A DNA stretch of 64,000 bases from an uncultured Gammaproteobacteria bacterium (GTDB lineage Bacteria; Pseudomonadota; Gammaproteobacteria; Eutrophobiales; Eutrophobiaceae): positions 836,573 through 900,572 of the forward strand of contig CALSOP010000002.1 of assembly GCA_943788005.1 (NCBI GenBank). Reading direction: 5' to 3'. The notes beneath the pieces are model-generated. The model did not search any database and had not been told where the DNA came from. It saw only the letters and a program-made list of their open reading frames with translations. Both the position numbers and the translations under genes were made by a program. Shown here one piece after another: positions 47,706 through 56,937 of the stretch. Position 1 is the stretch's first letter; every line of letters begins with the position of its first letter.

Positions 47706-48557
47706 TTAAGCAGCTATTGTCTCGCGCAATTTTTTCATTGCGTTGTTTTCGATCTGCCTTATGCGTTCTGCGGAGACGCTGTGTACTTCGGCGAGTTCAT
47801 GCAAGGTTGCTTTGTCTTCTGCTAACCAGCGTTTGGCGATGATATCTTTACTGCGATCATCGAGTAGGGCGAGTGCTTTATGTAATGACGCCTGACTTTC
47901 ATCATCAAGCTGTGCAGTTTCAATCAACTCTTCCGGCCCTGCTGCTTTGTTCTCCAGAAAATATGATGGTGTATAGACTGATTCGTCGTCATCATCGCCA
48001 GCCAGTCCATCGAAGGGCGCATCGTAGTTGCCCATGCGTTTTTCCATTTCCATGACATCGCTGGGTTTGACGCCGAGTGTTTCAGCGACTTCATTCACTT
48101 CGTTTTGGTTTAACCAGCCAAGACGTTTCTTGGAAGAACGAAGGTTAAAGAATAATTTGCGTTGCGCCTTAGTGGTCGCGACTTTAACGATGCGCCAGTT
48201 CTTAAGAATGAATTCATGCATCTCTGCACGTACCCAATGTACGGCAAAGGAGACGAGTCGAACACCAACATCAGGATCGAAACGTTTTACGGCTTTCATT
48301 AATCCCACGTTGCCTTCTTGAATCAGGTCAGCTTGTGGTAAACCATAGCCGCTATAACCTCGTGCAATTTTTACCACGAAGCGGAGGTGAGACATGACCA
48401 GACTACGTGCAGCTTCGATATCGCCTTCATCTCTGAGGCGTCGAGCCAAGATCTGCTCTTCATCCAGGGACAAGATGGGTACCTGATTGACTGACGAGAT
48501 ATAGCTCTCTATCGACCCTGTCGGTAATGCGAATTGTAAGTTTGTTAATTGATTCAT
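47706..48557 (-). CDS. rpoH: RNA polymerase heat-shock sigma factor RpoH (sigma 32)
   Basis: Heat-shock sigma factor, 283 residues from the ATG at 48557. I chose this start because the family begins with an [15 protein letters not shown]-like segment and AGAGG lies upstream; the longer frame adds 16 non-conserved residues. It has region 2 ([35 protein letters not shown]), the RpoH box QRKLFFNLR, and region 4 ([23 protein letters not shown]). In E. coli its amount is controlled by an RNA thermometer; no such structure was resolved here. Confidence 0.95.
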   Translation of the reverse strand: MNQLTNLQFALPTGSIESYISSVNQVPILSLDEEQILARRLRDEGDIEAARSLVMSHLRFVVKIARGYSGYGLPQADLIQEGNVGLMKAVKRFDPDVGVRLVSFAVHWVRAEMHEFILKNWRIVKVATTKAQRKLFFNLRSSKKRLGWLNQNEVNEVAETLGVKPSDVMEMEKRMGNYDAPFDGLAGDDDDESVYTPSYFLENKAAGPEELIETAQLDDESQASLHKALALLDDRSKDIIAKRWLAEDKATLHELAEVHSVSAERIRQIENNAMKKLRETIAA

Positions 48558-48689
48558 CGAACCTCTTCCCATTGCTGTTGTGTTAATTTTAGCACTCCAA
48601 AACATAGAGTGCTAATATTTAGAAAGGTTCAATTTAATGATTAATGTAATTAATTGAAATATATAGAGTTATTTTTTTGTTTTGGGTCT

Positions 48690-49673
48690 CTACACAGGCT
48701 CGATCGAGCGTAAATGACGTTTAACCGCTATCCATGAGCCCAATAATCCAAGTGCGATCCCACACGCGAGCAGGATCACTGAATTACCGAAACCAAGGCC
48801 TATCAATTGGAAGTCACTGGCATAAAGATTGGCTAGTTGTTTGACCGGGCCATGTAGCATCTGCATGGATATCGTGATGAGTAACCAGGCGATGATACCG
48901 CCAAAGACACCGTACCAAAGCCCACTATACAGAAACGGGCGCTGTATGAAGCTGTCGGTTCCGCCAAAGAGTTTGGTGATTTCGATCTCTGATCGTCGGT
49001 TGTGTATCGAAAGCCGAATTGTATTGCCTATTATGAGCAATACTGCTATCGCGAGCAGTGTTGACAGAATCACAATAAGGCGGTTAACAATATCCAATAG
49101 ATAAAGTAAGCGTTTTAACCAGCGGCTATCATATTGTGCGCTATCTACCTCTGGCATTGCTTCCAGTTCTTTTATCAATGTCTCGGTTTCTGCTTCATTA
49201 CTGCTATCTAGATTTGGCTTAACGAGCACAACATTCGGTAGCGGGTTTTCATCTAGTGTGTTGAGTGCCTCGGCAAAGCCAGACAGTTTTTGATACTCCG
49301 CTAGTGCATCTGCGCGTTTTATTAAAACAGTTTCGTTGATGTTGTTACTATCGGAAAGAATATTTGCAAATTCTGCAGCACGCGCCTCATCAACATTAGT
49401 TTGAAGAAACAATGTGATCTGTACGGAACCGTCCCAACTTGATGAGACGTAACGTACATTGTCGAGTAATAGATAAAAACTGGCAGGTAGCGCGAGTGAT
49501 ATACCAATAACCGCTGTGGTTAATATATTGCTGACAGGGTATTTTATGTATTGCCCGAGGCTAAAGATAAATGCCTGTGCGTGTTGTAATAACCACATAT
49601 CAAAGCGACGCTTAAGCTCGCTCTTGAAAGTTTTCTTCGGCCGTGTGTTTTTTTTGCGGTTGACCTGCTTCAT
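48690..49673 (-). CDS. ftsX: cell division protein FtsX
   Basis: Membrane subunit of the FtsEX ABC-like complex that activates peptidoglycan hydrolases at the septum. The 327 residues have four membrane helices: one after the basic N-terminus (about 45-65), and three in the C-terminal half (about 205-230, 255-280, 300-320). The periplasmic domain between the first two is typical. The C-terminus ends WIAVKRHLRSIEPV. It overlaps ftsE by four bases. Confidence 0.94.
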   Translation of the reverse strand: MKQVNRKKNTRPKKTFKSELKRRFDMWLLQHAQAFIFSLGQYIKYPVSNILTTAVIGISLALPASFYLLLDNVRYVSSSWDGSVQITLFLQTNVDEARAAEFANILSDSNNINETVLIKRADALAEYQKLSGFAEALNTLDENPLPNVVLVKPNLDSSNEAETETLIKELEAMPEVDSAQYDSRWLKRLLYLLDIVNRLIVILSTLLAIAVLLIIGNTIRLSIHNRRSEIEITKLFGGTDSFIQRPFLYSGLWYGVFGGIIAWLLITISMQMLHGPVKQLANLYASDFQLIGLGFGNSVILLACGIALGLLGSWIAVKRHLRSIEPV

Positions 49674-50347
49674 GATTCTGTGGGTGTCCCGCCAAGAGGT
49701 AATACGCGACCGGCCTTTAAGGTGATGATACGTTTTGACATGCGTCTGATCATATCAAGGTCATGACTGGCAATAAGCACGGTAACGCCAACTTGATTGA
49801 ACTGCTCGAATAGCTTCATAGTATCCAATGATAGCGCAGGATCGAGATTACCTGTTGGCTCATCTGCCAGTAATATAGCAGGGCGATGTACCACTGCGCG
49901 CGCAACACCGACGCGTTGTTGTTCGCCTCCTGATAGCGCCATAGGGTAACTATTCACTTTCTGCAGCAAACTGACTTTGTCTAACGCGGCTTGTACGCGC
50001 TTACGGATCTCTTGATGTCGATAGCCAGCAATAACTAACGGTAAGGCGACATTATCGAATACGGTTCTATCATTTAACAGACGATGATCTTGGAACATAA
50101 AACCGATATGCCGTCTGAAGATTGGTATGCGTCGATTACGTACACGCTCAAGGTTTTGACCGTTAATAATAATCTGTCCGCGAGTGTGTCGATCAATTAA
50201 GGCAATTAAACGTAGTAGTGTGCTTTTGCCTGCGCCGGATCGGCCGGTGATGTATACCATTGCGCCTTGTTCAATATGCAGATTGATATTACGCAGGGCT
50301 TCATTGCCGCCAGGATAATTCATATGGACATTGGTAAATCGAATCAT
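49670..50347 (-). CDS. ftsE: cell division ATP-binding protein FtsE
   Basis: ABC ATPase of the FtsEX complex, 225 residues. Walker A GRSGAGKS (residues 35-42), Q-loop region HIGFMFQDHRLL, ABC signature LSGGEQQRVGVARAVVHRP, Walker B ILLADEPTGNLD, and the H-loop ASHDLDMI are all present. It overlaps both ftsX and ftsY by four bases. Confidence 0.96.
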   Translation of the reverse strand: MIRFTNVHMNYPGGNEALRNINLHIEQGAMVYITGRSGAGKSTLLRLIALIDRHTRGQIIINGQNLERVRNRRIPIFRRHIGFMFQDHRLLNDRTVFDNVALPLVIAGYRHQEIRKRVQAALDKVSLLQKVNSYPMALSGGEQQRVGVARAVVHRPAILLADEPTGNLDPALSLDTMKLFEQFNQVGVTVLIASHDLDMIRRMSKRIITLKAGRVLPLGGTPTES

Positions 50348-51303
50348 GTGTCTGCTGCAAGTAAGGCGTCGATGAATTCAGCAGCGTCGAAGGGCATTAA
50401 GTCTTCAACTTGTTCACCAACACCAATAAATCGGATGGGAATATTTAATTCATCTGCAAGAGAAAAAACAATGCCGCCTTTTGCAGTCCCATCAAGCTTA
50501 GTTAAAACGATGCCATCAATACCAATCATCTCGTTGAATTGTTTTGCCTGTATCAAAGCATTTTGTCCGGTTCCGGCATCTAGTACCAATAAAACTTCGC
50601 TTTGTAAGTCGGTATCAAATTTGTTGCCGATACGATGGATCTTTTTCATTTCTTGCATCAGGTGATCTTTATTGTGTAAACGGCCAGCGGTATCAGCGAT
50701 CAGTACGTCAATATTGTTTGACCGAGCAGACTTCAAGGCATCAAAGATAACGGCACCAGAATCCGAGCCGTGTGTTTGGGCGATCACCTTAATTTCGTTG
50801 CGATCACCCCACACCTGGAGTTGTTCAATGGCTGCTGCACGAAAGGTATCCCCAGCTGCCAACATGACACTTCTTCCTTCACCCTGTAAGCGTTTGGCTA
50901 GTTTGCCAATGGTGGTTGTTTTGCCTACGCCATTAACGCCAACGACCAGTATCAAATAGGGCTTATTTGGGATATCTGGAATGATGAGCGCTTTTTCGAC
51001 TAATTTGAGTGTGGGCAATAAGACTTGTTTTAATAATTCGAGTGGGTTTTCCGTAGAATTCTTTTTCGATTCGGCTTTTAATAATTGGATGACCTGATCA
51101 GTCGTCTTAATGCCGATGTCTGCTAATAATAGGCGATCCTCAAGCTCTTCCAGCGTGGCATTATCAATAACGGTTTTGTTGCGACTGAAAAGTCCTCCGA
51201 AAAGGCCGGTGCGGGTACGTTTTAGACGATCCGAGAGGGTTGCGCTCTCATTTGATGATTCCTCAGGTTTTTTAACGCCGCTTTTTCTTTTTAAACCAAA
51301 CAC
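50344..51303 (-). CDS. ftsY: signal recognition particle receptor FtsY
   Basis: GTPase receptor for the SRP that targets membrane proteins co-translationally. The 319 residues have a short acidic/basic N-terminal A region (about 1-30), N domain (about 30-110), and the G domain with G1 VGVNGVGKTT (about 121-130), DTAGRLH, and TKLDGTAKGG. The A domain is short compared with E. coli but common in many Gammaproteobacteria. First gene of ftsY-ftsE-ftsX. Confidence 0.96.
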   Translation of the reverse strand: MFGLKRKSGVKKPEESSNESATLSDRLKRTRTGLFGGLFSRNKTVIDNATLEELEDRLLLADIGIKTTDQVIQLLKAESKKNSTENPLELLKQVLLPTLKLVEKALIIPDIPNKPYLILVVGVNGVGKTTTIGKLAKRLQGEGRSVMLAAGDTFRAAAIEQLQVWGDRNEIKVIAQTHGSDSGAVIFDALKSARSNNIDVLIADTAGRLHNKDHLMQEMKKIHRIGNKFDTDLQSEVLLVLDAGTGQNALIQAKQFNEMIGIDGIVLTKLDGTAKGGIVFSLADELNIPIRFIGVGEQVEDLMPFDAAEFIDALLAADT

Positions 51304-51426
51304 AGAAAGTAAATTATTTTAGTATGCTATAAGTGAGTTGCGGTATCCTACCATTAAGTTATATCGAACTCATAAAGAGAAATACGCTCTATATAGCGTG
51401 CACCATAAAATTTAATTCCTAATTTA

Positions 51427-52833
51427 ATGATAAATATGAAAATGAAAAATTCTTGTCGTTCTCTGAAAACTGTTTTGCTAGGACTGATCTTAATAATTCC
51501 TGGTATAGCCAATGCAAAAGTTACCGAATTTCAATTGGAAAACGGTCTTAAGCTGTTGGTAAAAGAAGACCATCGTGCGCCTATTGTCGTAACACAGGTC
51601 TGGTATAAGGTCGGTGGAAGCTATGAACATGATGGCATTACCGGAATATCCCATGCACTTGAGCATATGATGTTCAAGGGTACAGAAAAATTTCCTAGTG
51701 GGGAGTTCTCTCGTATCATTTCTGAGAATGGCGGCAGCGATAATGCTTTTACCGGCCCGGATTACACGGCTTATTTTCAAACGCTAGAAAAATCACGTCT
51801 GGAAATCAGTTTTAAGCTAGAAGCAGATCGCATGCGCTTCTTGACCTTGCCTAAAGAGGAATTTGCCAAAGAGATAGAGGTTGTCAAAGAAGAACGCCGC
51901 TGGCGCACGGAAGATAAACCGCAGTCTTATGCTTATGAGGTCGCTATGGCAACGGCATTTCAAACCAGCCCTTATCGCTATCCAGTGATTGGTTGGATGC
52001 AAGATCTCGATAATATGACCATAGAAGATCTAAGCGCTTGGTATCAAAAATGGTATGCGCCCAATAATGCGACTTTGGTGATTGCCGGTGATGTTAATCC
52101 AGATGAGGTTTATGCATTAGCCAAAAAATACTTTGGACCATTGCCAAAGGGTGAGGCGATTACTGTAAAGTCTCTAGATGAAGTCGATCAAAAAGGCGCA
52201 AAACGCGTTACGGTAAAACGCCCAGCAGAATTGCCTTATTTAATGATGGCGTTTAAAACACCAGTTGTTAAACCGGGGAGTGAAAAACAAGAAAACCATG
52301 ATTGGGAACCATATGCGTTAGAAGTGTTGGCAGGGATTCTTGATGGCGGTAGTAGTGCACGTATTGCCAGTCGCCTGGTTCGTGGAAGTGAAATTGCCGC
52401 CGGTGCGAGCGCTGGTTATCGAATGGTTTCACGTTTGGATAACTTATTTACCTTATCAGGCACGCCTTCCAAAGGTAAGACTGTGCAAGAGCTTGAGATG
52501 GCTTTACGCAATGAGGTAAAAGATTTACAAAACAACCCCGTTACAAAAGAAGAATTGCAACGCGTTAAGGCGCAAGTTATTTCTAGCGATGTGTATGAAA
52601 AAGATTCTGTTTTTTATCAAGCAATGATCTTGGGCACATTAGAAACTGTGGGTTTGTCCTGGCGTCTTGCGGATGTCTATGTTGAAAGCATAAAGGGAGT
52701 AACAGCGGAGCAAGTTATGTCAGTAGCAAAAAAATATTTAGTTGATGATCGACTTACAGTCGCGGAGCTTGATCCACTGCCCATGGATGGACAACCACGA
52801 CGTCCACGAGGAGGTAATCCTCATGCTCATTAA
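51427..52833 (+). CDS. M16 family zinc peptidase (catalytic)
   Basis: A 468-residue secreted M16 metallopeptidase. The signal peptide ends near IANA (about residue 30). The inverted zinc motif HxxEH is His76-Ala-Leu-Glu79-His80 (SHALEHMMFKG), with the third ligand glutamate further on in VVKEERRW. The C-terminal half is the paired non-catalytic domain. A second M16 gene overlaps its 3' end by 11 bases. Probably a periplasmic oligopeptidase. Confidence 0.93.
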   Translation: MINMKMKNSCRSLKTVLLGLILIIPGIANAKVTEFQLENGLKLLVKEDHRAPIVVTQVWYKVGGSYEHDGITGISHALEHMMFKGTEKFPSGEFSRIISENGGSDNAFTGPDYTAYFQTLEKSRLEISFKLEADRMRFLTLPKEEFAKEIEVVKEERRWRTEDKPQSYAYEVAMATAFQTSPYRYPVIGWMQDLDNMTIEDLSAWYQKWYAPNNATLVIAGDVNPDEVYALAKKYFGPLPKGEAITVKSLDEVDQKGAKRVTVKRPAELPYLMMAFKTPVVKPGSEKQENHDWEPYALEVLAGILDGGSSARIASRLVRGSEIAAGASAGYRMVSRLDNLFTLSGTPSKGKTVQELEMALRNEVKDLQNNPVTKEELQRVKAQVISSDVYEKDSVFYQAMILGTLETVGLSWRLADVYVESIKGVTAEQVMSVAKKYLVDDRLTVAELDPLPMDGQPRRPRGGNPHAH

Positions 52834-54154
52834 AAACACTATGAAAATTATTGTATGTGCAATGTTGTTTACAAGTTGGTCTGTTCAAGCTTCACCGAAG
52901 ATTGAGACATGGAAGACTAGTAGTGGCGCGGAAGTTTATTATGTGCACGCTCCTGAATTACCTATGGTTGATATGCAGGTAGTGTTTGATGCTGGTAGCA
53001 GCCGTGATGGACAAATGCCTGGTGTTGCCGCACTAACAAGCGGTCTATTAGATCAAGGTGCTGCAGGCATGGATGCTGATGCAATCAGCAAGGGTTTTGA
53101 GTCACTAGGTGCTGTGTTTGGTTCAAATGCAGGATATGACTCTGCGTCAGTGCAACTACGATCTTTAACAGACGAATCGTTGTTGTCCGCTGCACTTGAA
53201 AATTTTAAAAAAGTTATTTCAAAACCAGATTTTCCCGAAGATGCTTTAGAGAGAAGACGCGCTCAGACATTGATTGGTTTACAAGCTAAACAACAAAACC
53301 CGGGCGCCTTGGCGAGAGATGCTTTTATGAGTGCAGTCTATCAATCTCATCCTTATGCTCAACCAAGTTCAGGCACGGAAGAATCTGTCGCAGCGATTAA
53401 GCGCAAAGACATCGAGACATTTTATAAACAATACTATGTTACTAAAAACGCTATGGTTGCAATCGTTGGTGCTGTAGATAGAAAACAGGCAGAGAAGATT
53501 GCTGAAGATGTTACCAGCGGACTTGAACAAGGTGAGAAAGCCAAGGCATTGGCGAACGTCAGTGCATTGGAAAAGGCCAATAAAGTATTTATTGAACATC
53601 CTTCAGCACAAACTCATATCCTTGTTGGTCAGCCGGGTGTTAAGCGTGGCGATCCGGATTATTTTCCGCTTTATGTTGGCAATCATGTATTAGGTGGCGG
53701 CGGCATGGTGTCGCGCTTGTTTGCCGAGGTGCGTGAAAAACGCGGGCTGTCTTATAGTGCCTATAGTTATTTTTCACCGATGCGATTCGAAGGTCCTTTC
53801 ATTGCAGGCTTGCAAACCAAGACCGAACAAGTTGATGAGGCCTTGTCTGTTTTAATGGAAAATATTAATCGTTACATAGAAACTGGCCCAACTGAAGAAG
53901 AGTTAGTCGCTTCCAAGAAAAATATTACTGGTGGTTATCCATTGCGCATAGATAGTAATAGCAAGATCCTGAACTACGTCGTTGTTATCGGTTATTACAA
54001 GTTATCACTAGATTATCTTGATACTTTCAATGCAAATGTTGATGCTGTAACGATTGCTCAAATAAAAGATGCTTTTACACGACGAGTAACACCAGATAAG
54101 TTAGTCACTGTAATGGTGGGGACTCCAGCTGAAGAACCCAAAGAAGGGCCTTAA
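52823..54154 (+). CDS. M16 family protein lacking the zinc motif
   Basis: A secreted M16 homolog of about 443 residues from ATG 52823. The start is set by GAGGAGGT seven bases before it (inside the upstream gene); a longer frame exists but is not supported. A signal peptide (MLIKNTMKIIVCAMLFTSWSVQA) is followed by the M16 fold, but where HxxEH should be, the sequence is VAALTSGLLDQG, so the zinc site is absent. Catalytic and inactive M16 subunits pair to form one active chamber, as in mitochondrial processing peptidases, so the two proteins likely act together. Confidence 0.9.
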   Translation: MLIKNTMKIIVCAMLFTSWSVQASPKIETWKTSSGAEVYYVHAPELPMVDMQVVFDAGSSRDGQMPGVAALTSGLLDQGAAGMDADAISKGFESLGAVFGSNAGYDSASVQLRSLTDESLLSAALENFKKVISKPDFPEDALERRRAQTLIGLQAKQQNPGALARDAFMSAVYQSHPYAQPSSGTEESVAAIKRKDIETFYKQYYVTKNAMVAIVGAVDRKQAEKIAEDVTSGLEQGEKAKALANVSALEKANKVFIEHPSAQTHILVGQPGVKRGDPDYFPLYVGNHVLGGGGMVSRLFAEVREKRGLSYSAYSYFSPMRFEGPFIAGLQTKTEQVDEALSVLMENINRYIETGPTEEELVASKKNITGGYPLRIDSNSKILNYVVVIGYYKLSLDYLDTFNANVDAVTIAQIKDAFTRRVTPDKLVTVMVGTPAEEPKEGP

Positions 54155-54157
54155 ATC

Positions 54158-54706
54158 ATGGGGGCGCCCGGCAAGATCCGTATTATTGCCGGCAAGTGGC
54201 GAGGAAGAAAACTTGATGTAATCCATTCGCCAGGTTTGCGTCCAACGCCTGATCGAGTTCGCGAAACGCTTTTCAATTGGTTGCAACAAGAGATTGTTGG
54301 TGCGCGTTGTCTGGATCTCTTTGCCGGAACAGGCGCGCTTGCCTTTGAAGCATTGTCGCGGGGTGCGGCAGAGGTTTTTCTGATCGAATCCAACCCAAAG
54401 ATTGTCGAATCCCTAAAACAGCATGCAGAAACACTGGGCAGTGAAGGCCATACAATCCAACTCGCCGATGCAGCAAGCTGGCTCAGGCAAGGCATTAAAG
54501 AGTTTGATATCATCTTTCTTGATCCTCCTTTTGGGGAGGGCTATATCGAGCAGTGTTGTGAAGCAATTAGTGAAGAATCGTTGTTGAACCCTAAAGGTCT
54601 GGTTTATATTGAATCAGAAAAAGATTTAGCATTACCGAAAGGCTGGGAAATCCGGAAACAAACAAAGACAGGTAATGTACAATCAATGCTTATAGAACCT
54701 GATTAA
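54158..54706 (+). CDS. rsmD: 16S rRNA guanine-966 N2 methyltransferase RsmD
   Basis: Methylates G966 of 16S rRNA, 182 residues. It begins with GKIRIIAGKWRGRKLDVIHS, has the SAM motif CLDLFAGTGALAFEALSRGA and the catalytic DPPF in IIFLDPPFGEGY. Short length and motif order match RsmD. coaD follows after about 50 bases; the rsmD-coaD pairing is common. Confidence 0.95.
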   Translation: MGAPGKIRIIAGKWRGRKLDVIHSPGLRPTPDRVRETLFNWLQQEIVGARCLDLFAGTGALAFEALSRGAAEVFLIESNPKIVESLKQHAETLGSEGHTIQLADAASWLRQGIKEFDIIFLDPPFGEGYIEQCCEAISEESLLNPKGLVYIESEKDLALPKGWEIRKQTKTGNVQSMLIEPD

Positions 54707-54757
54707 AATGTACTTTTTTAAATATGGTTCTAATAATATGTTTAATGGGGAGCTGAA

Positions 54758-55234
54758 ATGGTAACGGCAATTTATCCAGGCACATTTGATCCAATCACAA
54801 AAGGGCATGCAGACATCACCCGGCGTGCGGCTAATTTGTTTGATAATGTCATCATTGCTGTTGCTGACACGACGAGTAAGAAAACACTGTTCACCATTGA
54901 CAAGCGTGTTGAATTAGCAAGGAAAGTCTTAGCGGGCATAAATAATATTGAAGTGATTCCATTCCGGGCTTTGGCGACGGATCTTGCGCGTGAAAAAAAT
55001 GCGAGTGTTATTGTACGAGGTATACGCGCCGTATCCGATTTCGATTATGAGTTTCAGATGGCAGGCATGAATAGACAATTAAACCCTGATATTGAAACTG
55101 TGTTTTTAACCCCAGCAGAAAATCTAGCTTGTACAACATCAAGTTTGGTGCGAGAGATAGCGTCTCTGGATGGGGATGTTGGTATATTTGTTGACCCAAT
55201 CGTAGTTGCCGCACTAAAAGATAAATTTTCCTGA
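54758..55234 (+). CDS. coaD: phosphopantetheine adenylyltransferase CoaD
   Basis: Fourth step of CoA synthesis, forming dephospho-CoA. The 158 residues have the nucleotidyltransferase motif YPGTFDPITKGH (T/HxGH with His17), VRGIRAVSDFDYEFQMAGMN, and a variant of the ISSTxxR motif (TTSSLVREIA). A GGGGAG ribosome-binding site precedes ATG 54758. Confidence 0.97.
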   Translation: MVTAIYPGTFDPITKGHADITRRAANLFDNVIIAVADTTSKKTLFTIDKRVELARKVLAGINNIEVIPFRALATDLAREKNASVIVRGIRAVSDFDYEFQMAGMNRQLNPDIETVFLTPAENLACTTSSLVREIASLDGDVGIFVDPIVVAALKDKFS

Positions 55235-55251
55235 TTTTTTAAAATATCACC

Positions 55252-56937
55252 ATGATAAAAAACATTAAGACACTGTCTTCATTTCTCTGCGTATTAATTT
55301 TTACTTCTTCTTATGTCTTTGCAGAACCAAAGCAAGCTGCGATTGCAAGCGCGCATCCCTTAGCAACACAAGCTGGCATTGATATATTAAGACAAGGCGG
55401 CAATGCCTTTGATGCGGCTGCTGCGATAACAGCATCATTAGCTGTTGTTGAGCCTTATAGTTCTGGCTTAGGTGGAGGTGCCTTTTGGTTGGTGCATCGA
55501 TCATCTGATAAGAAGCAGACCATGATCGATGGGCGAGAGAAGGCGCCTATGCGCAGTACCCATGATATGTATCTGGATAAAGCGGGAAATGTTGTTAAAG
55601 GACTGTCATTGAACGGCCCTATGGCTGCAGGCATACCCGGCGTTCCTGCAGGCATAGAACATCTTGTGAAAAACTATGGTCGTTTGTCGTTAAAACAAGT
55701 TCTTGCGCCAGCAATCAAACAAGCACAAGAAGGTTTTGCTGTAACGGAGCGTTATCAGAAATTGATGGGCTACAGGAAAGAGGTCATAAAGCAGTATCCT
55801 GATGCGGCACAAATATTTCTCAATAAATATGACGTCCCTGCTATAGGCGCGTTGATTGTTCAAAAAGATTTGGCGAATACGCTAATTACGTTAGCAAACA
55901 ACGGTCGTAAGGGGTTTTATCAAGGCCCTGTTGCTAAGCAGTTGGTTTCCAGTGTTAGAGAGAATGGTGGCATTTGGGAGCCGGGTGATCTGGAGAAGTA
56001 TCAGATCATTGAACGAGAACCGATCGTAGTAAATTACAATGGGATCAAGGTTACTTCTGCGTCACCACCTTCTTCTGGCGGCATTGTTATGGGGCAAGCG
56101 CTGAATATACTGGAGCAATTTAATTTAGAAAAGCTTGATTCGATAACACGTAAACATATTGTTATTGAAGCTATGCGCCGTTCTTATCGCGATCGCGCAG
56201 CCTACTTAGGTGATCCTGATTTTATTGATATTCCTGTCGATCGTTTGTTAGATAAAAATTATGCGGGAGGTCTAGCCTTAACAATTAATTCAGAACGTGC
56301 AACTCCTAGTAGCGAACTTAGTAATATTGCAACAATAGATCAGATAGGCACTGATACGACACACTTTTCAGTCGTTGATCCTGAAGGAAATCGAGTCTCT
56401 GCAACCTTAAGCATTAACCTGCCATTTGGATCCGGGTTTGTTGCTAAAGGCACCGGCGTACTTCTGAATAATGAGATGGATGACTTTTCTGTGAAGCCAC
56501 TAACGGCTAATGCCTATGGATTAGTCGGCGATCATGCCAATGCCATTGCCCCAGGTAAACGTCCATTGTCCAGTATGACGCCAACCTTTCTTGAAACAGA
56601 CGATCGAATTGCTGTGCTAGGTACGCCAGGTGGTAGTCGTATTATTAGTATGGTGTTGTTGGGTGTGTTGGATTTTGCAGAAGGAAATGCACCTAAATCG
56701 TGGGTGAGTTTACCGCGCTATCATCATCAATACCTTCCTGACCAAGTGCAATACGAACAGGGCGGTTTAAGTGATCTTGAACAAACCGCGCTTAAAGATA
56801 AAGGCCATGTGCTTAAAGAAAAAAACCGTCGCTATGGCAATATGCAGGCAATTATGATTTGGAAAAAGAAAGATTTGTTTTTTGCTGCTAGCGATCCTCG
56901 TGGAGAAGGTAGCGCTGAAGTTTTTTATTATCCTTAA
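55252..56937 (+). CDS. ggt: gamma-glutamyltransferase
   Basis: Exported enzyme cleaving glutathione and other gamma-glutamyl compounds; it self-cleaves into two subunits. The 561 residues start with a signal peptide (about 1-24, ending VFAEP). The N-terminal nucleophile threonine is Thr369, the first of TTHFSVVDPEGN. The glycine-rich GGSRIISMVLLG segment is present, as is the LGGGAFWL motif near the start. Its end overlaps the convergent FGE-fold gene by four bases. Confidence 0.95.
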   Translation: MIKNIKTLSSFLCVLIFTSSYVFAEPKQAAIASAHPLATQAGIDILRQGGNAFDAAAAITASLAVVEPYSSGLGGGAFWLVHRSSDKKQTMIDGREKAPMRSTHDMYLDKAGNVVKGLSLNGPMAAGIPGVPAGIEHLVKNYGRLSLKQVLAPAIKQAQEGFAVTERYQKLMGYRKEVIKQYPDAAQIFLNKYDVPAIGALIVQKDLANTLITLANNGRKGFYQGPVAKQLVSSVRENGGIWEPGDLEKYQIIEREPIVVNYNGIKVTSASPPSSGGIVMGQALNILEQFNLEKLDSITRKHIVIEAMRRSYRDRAAYLGDPDFIDIPVDRLLDKNYAGGLALTINSERATPSSELSNIATIDQIGTDTTHFSVVDPEGNRVSATLSINLPFGSGFVAKGTGVLLNNEMDDFSVKPLTANAYGLVGDHANAIAPGKRPLSSMTPTFLETDDRIAVLGTPGGSRIISMVLLGVLDFAEGNAPKSWVSLPRYHHQYLPDQVQYEQGGLSDLEQTALKDKGHVLKEKNRRYGNMQAIMIWKKKDLFFAASDPRGEGSAEVFYYP

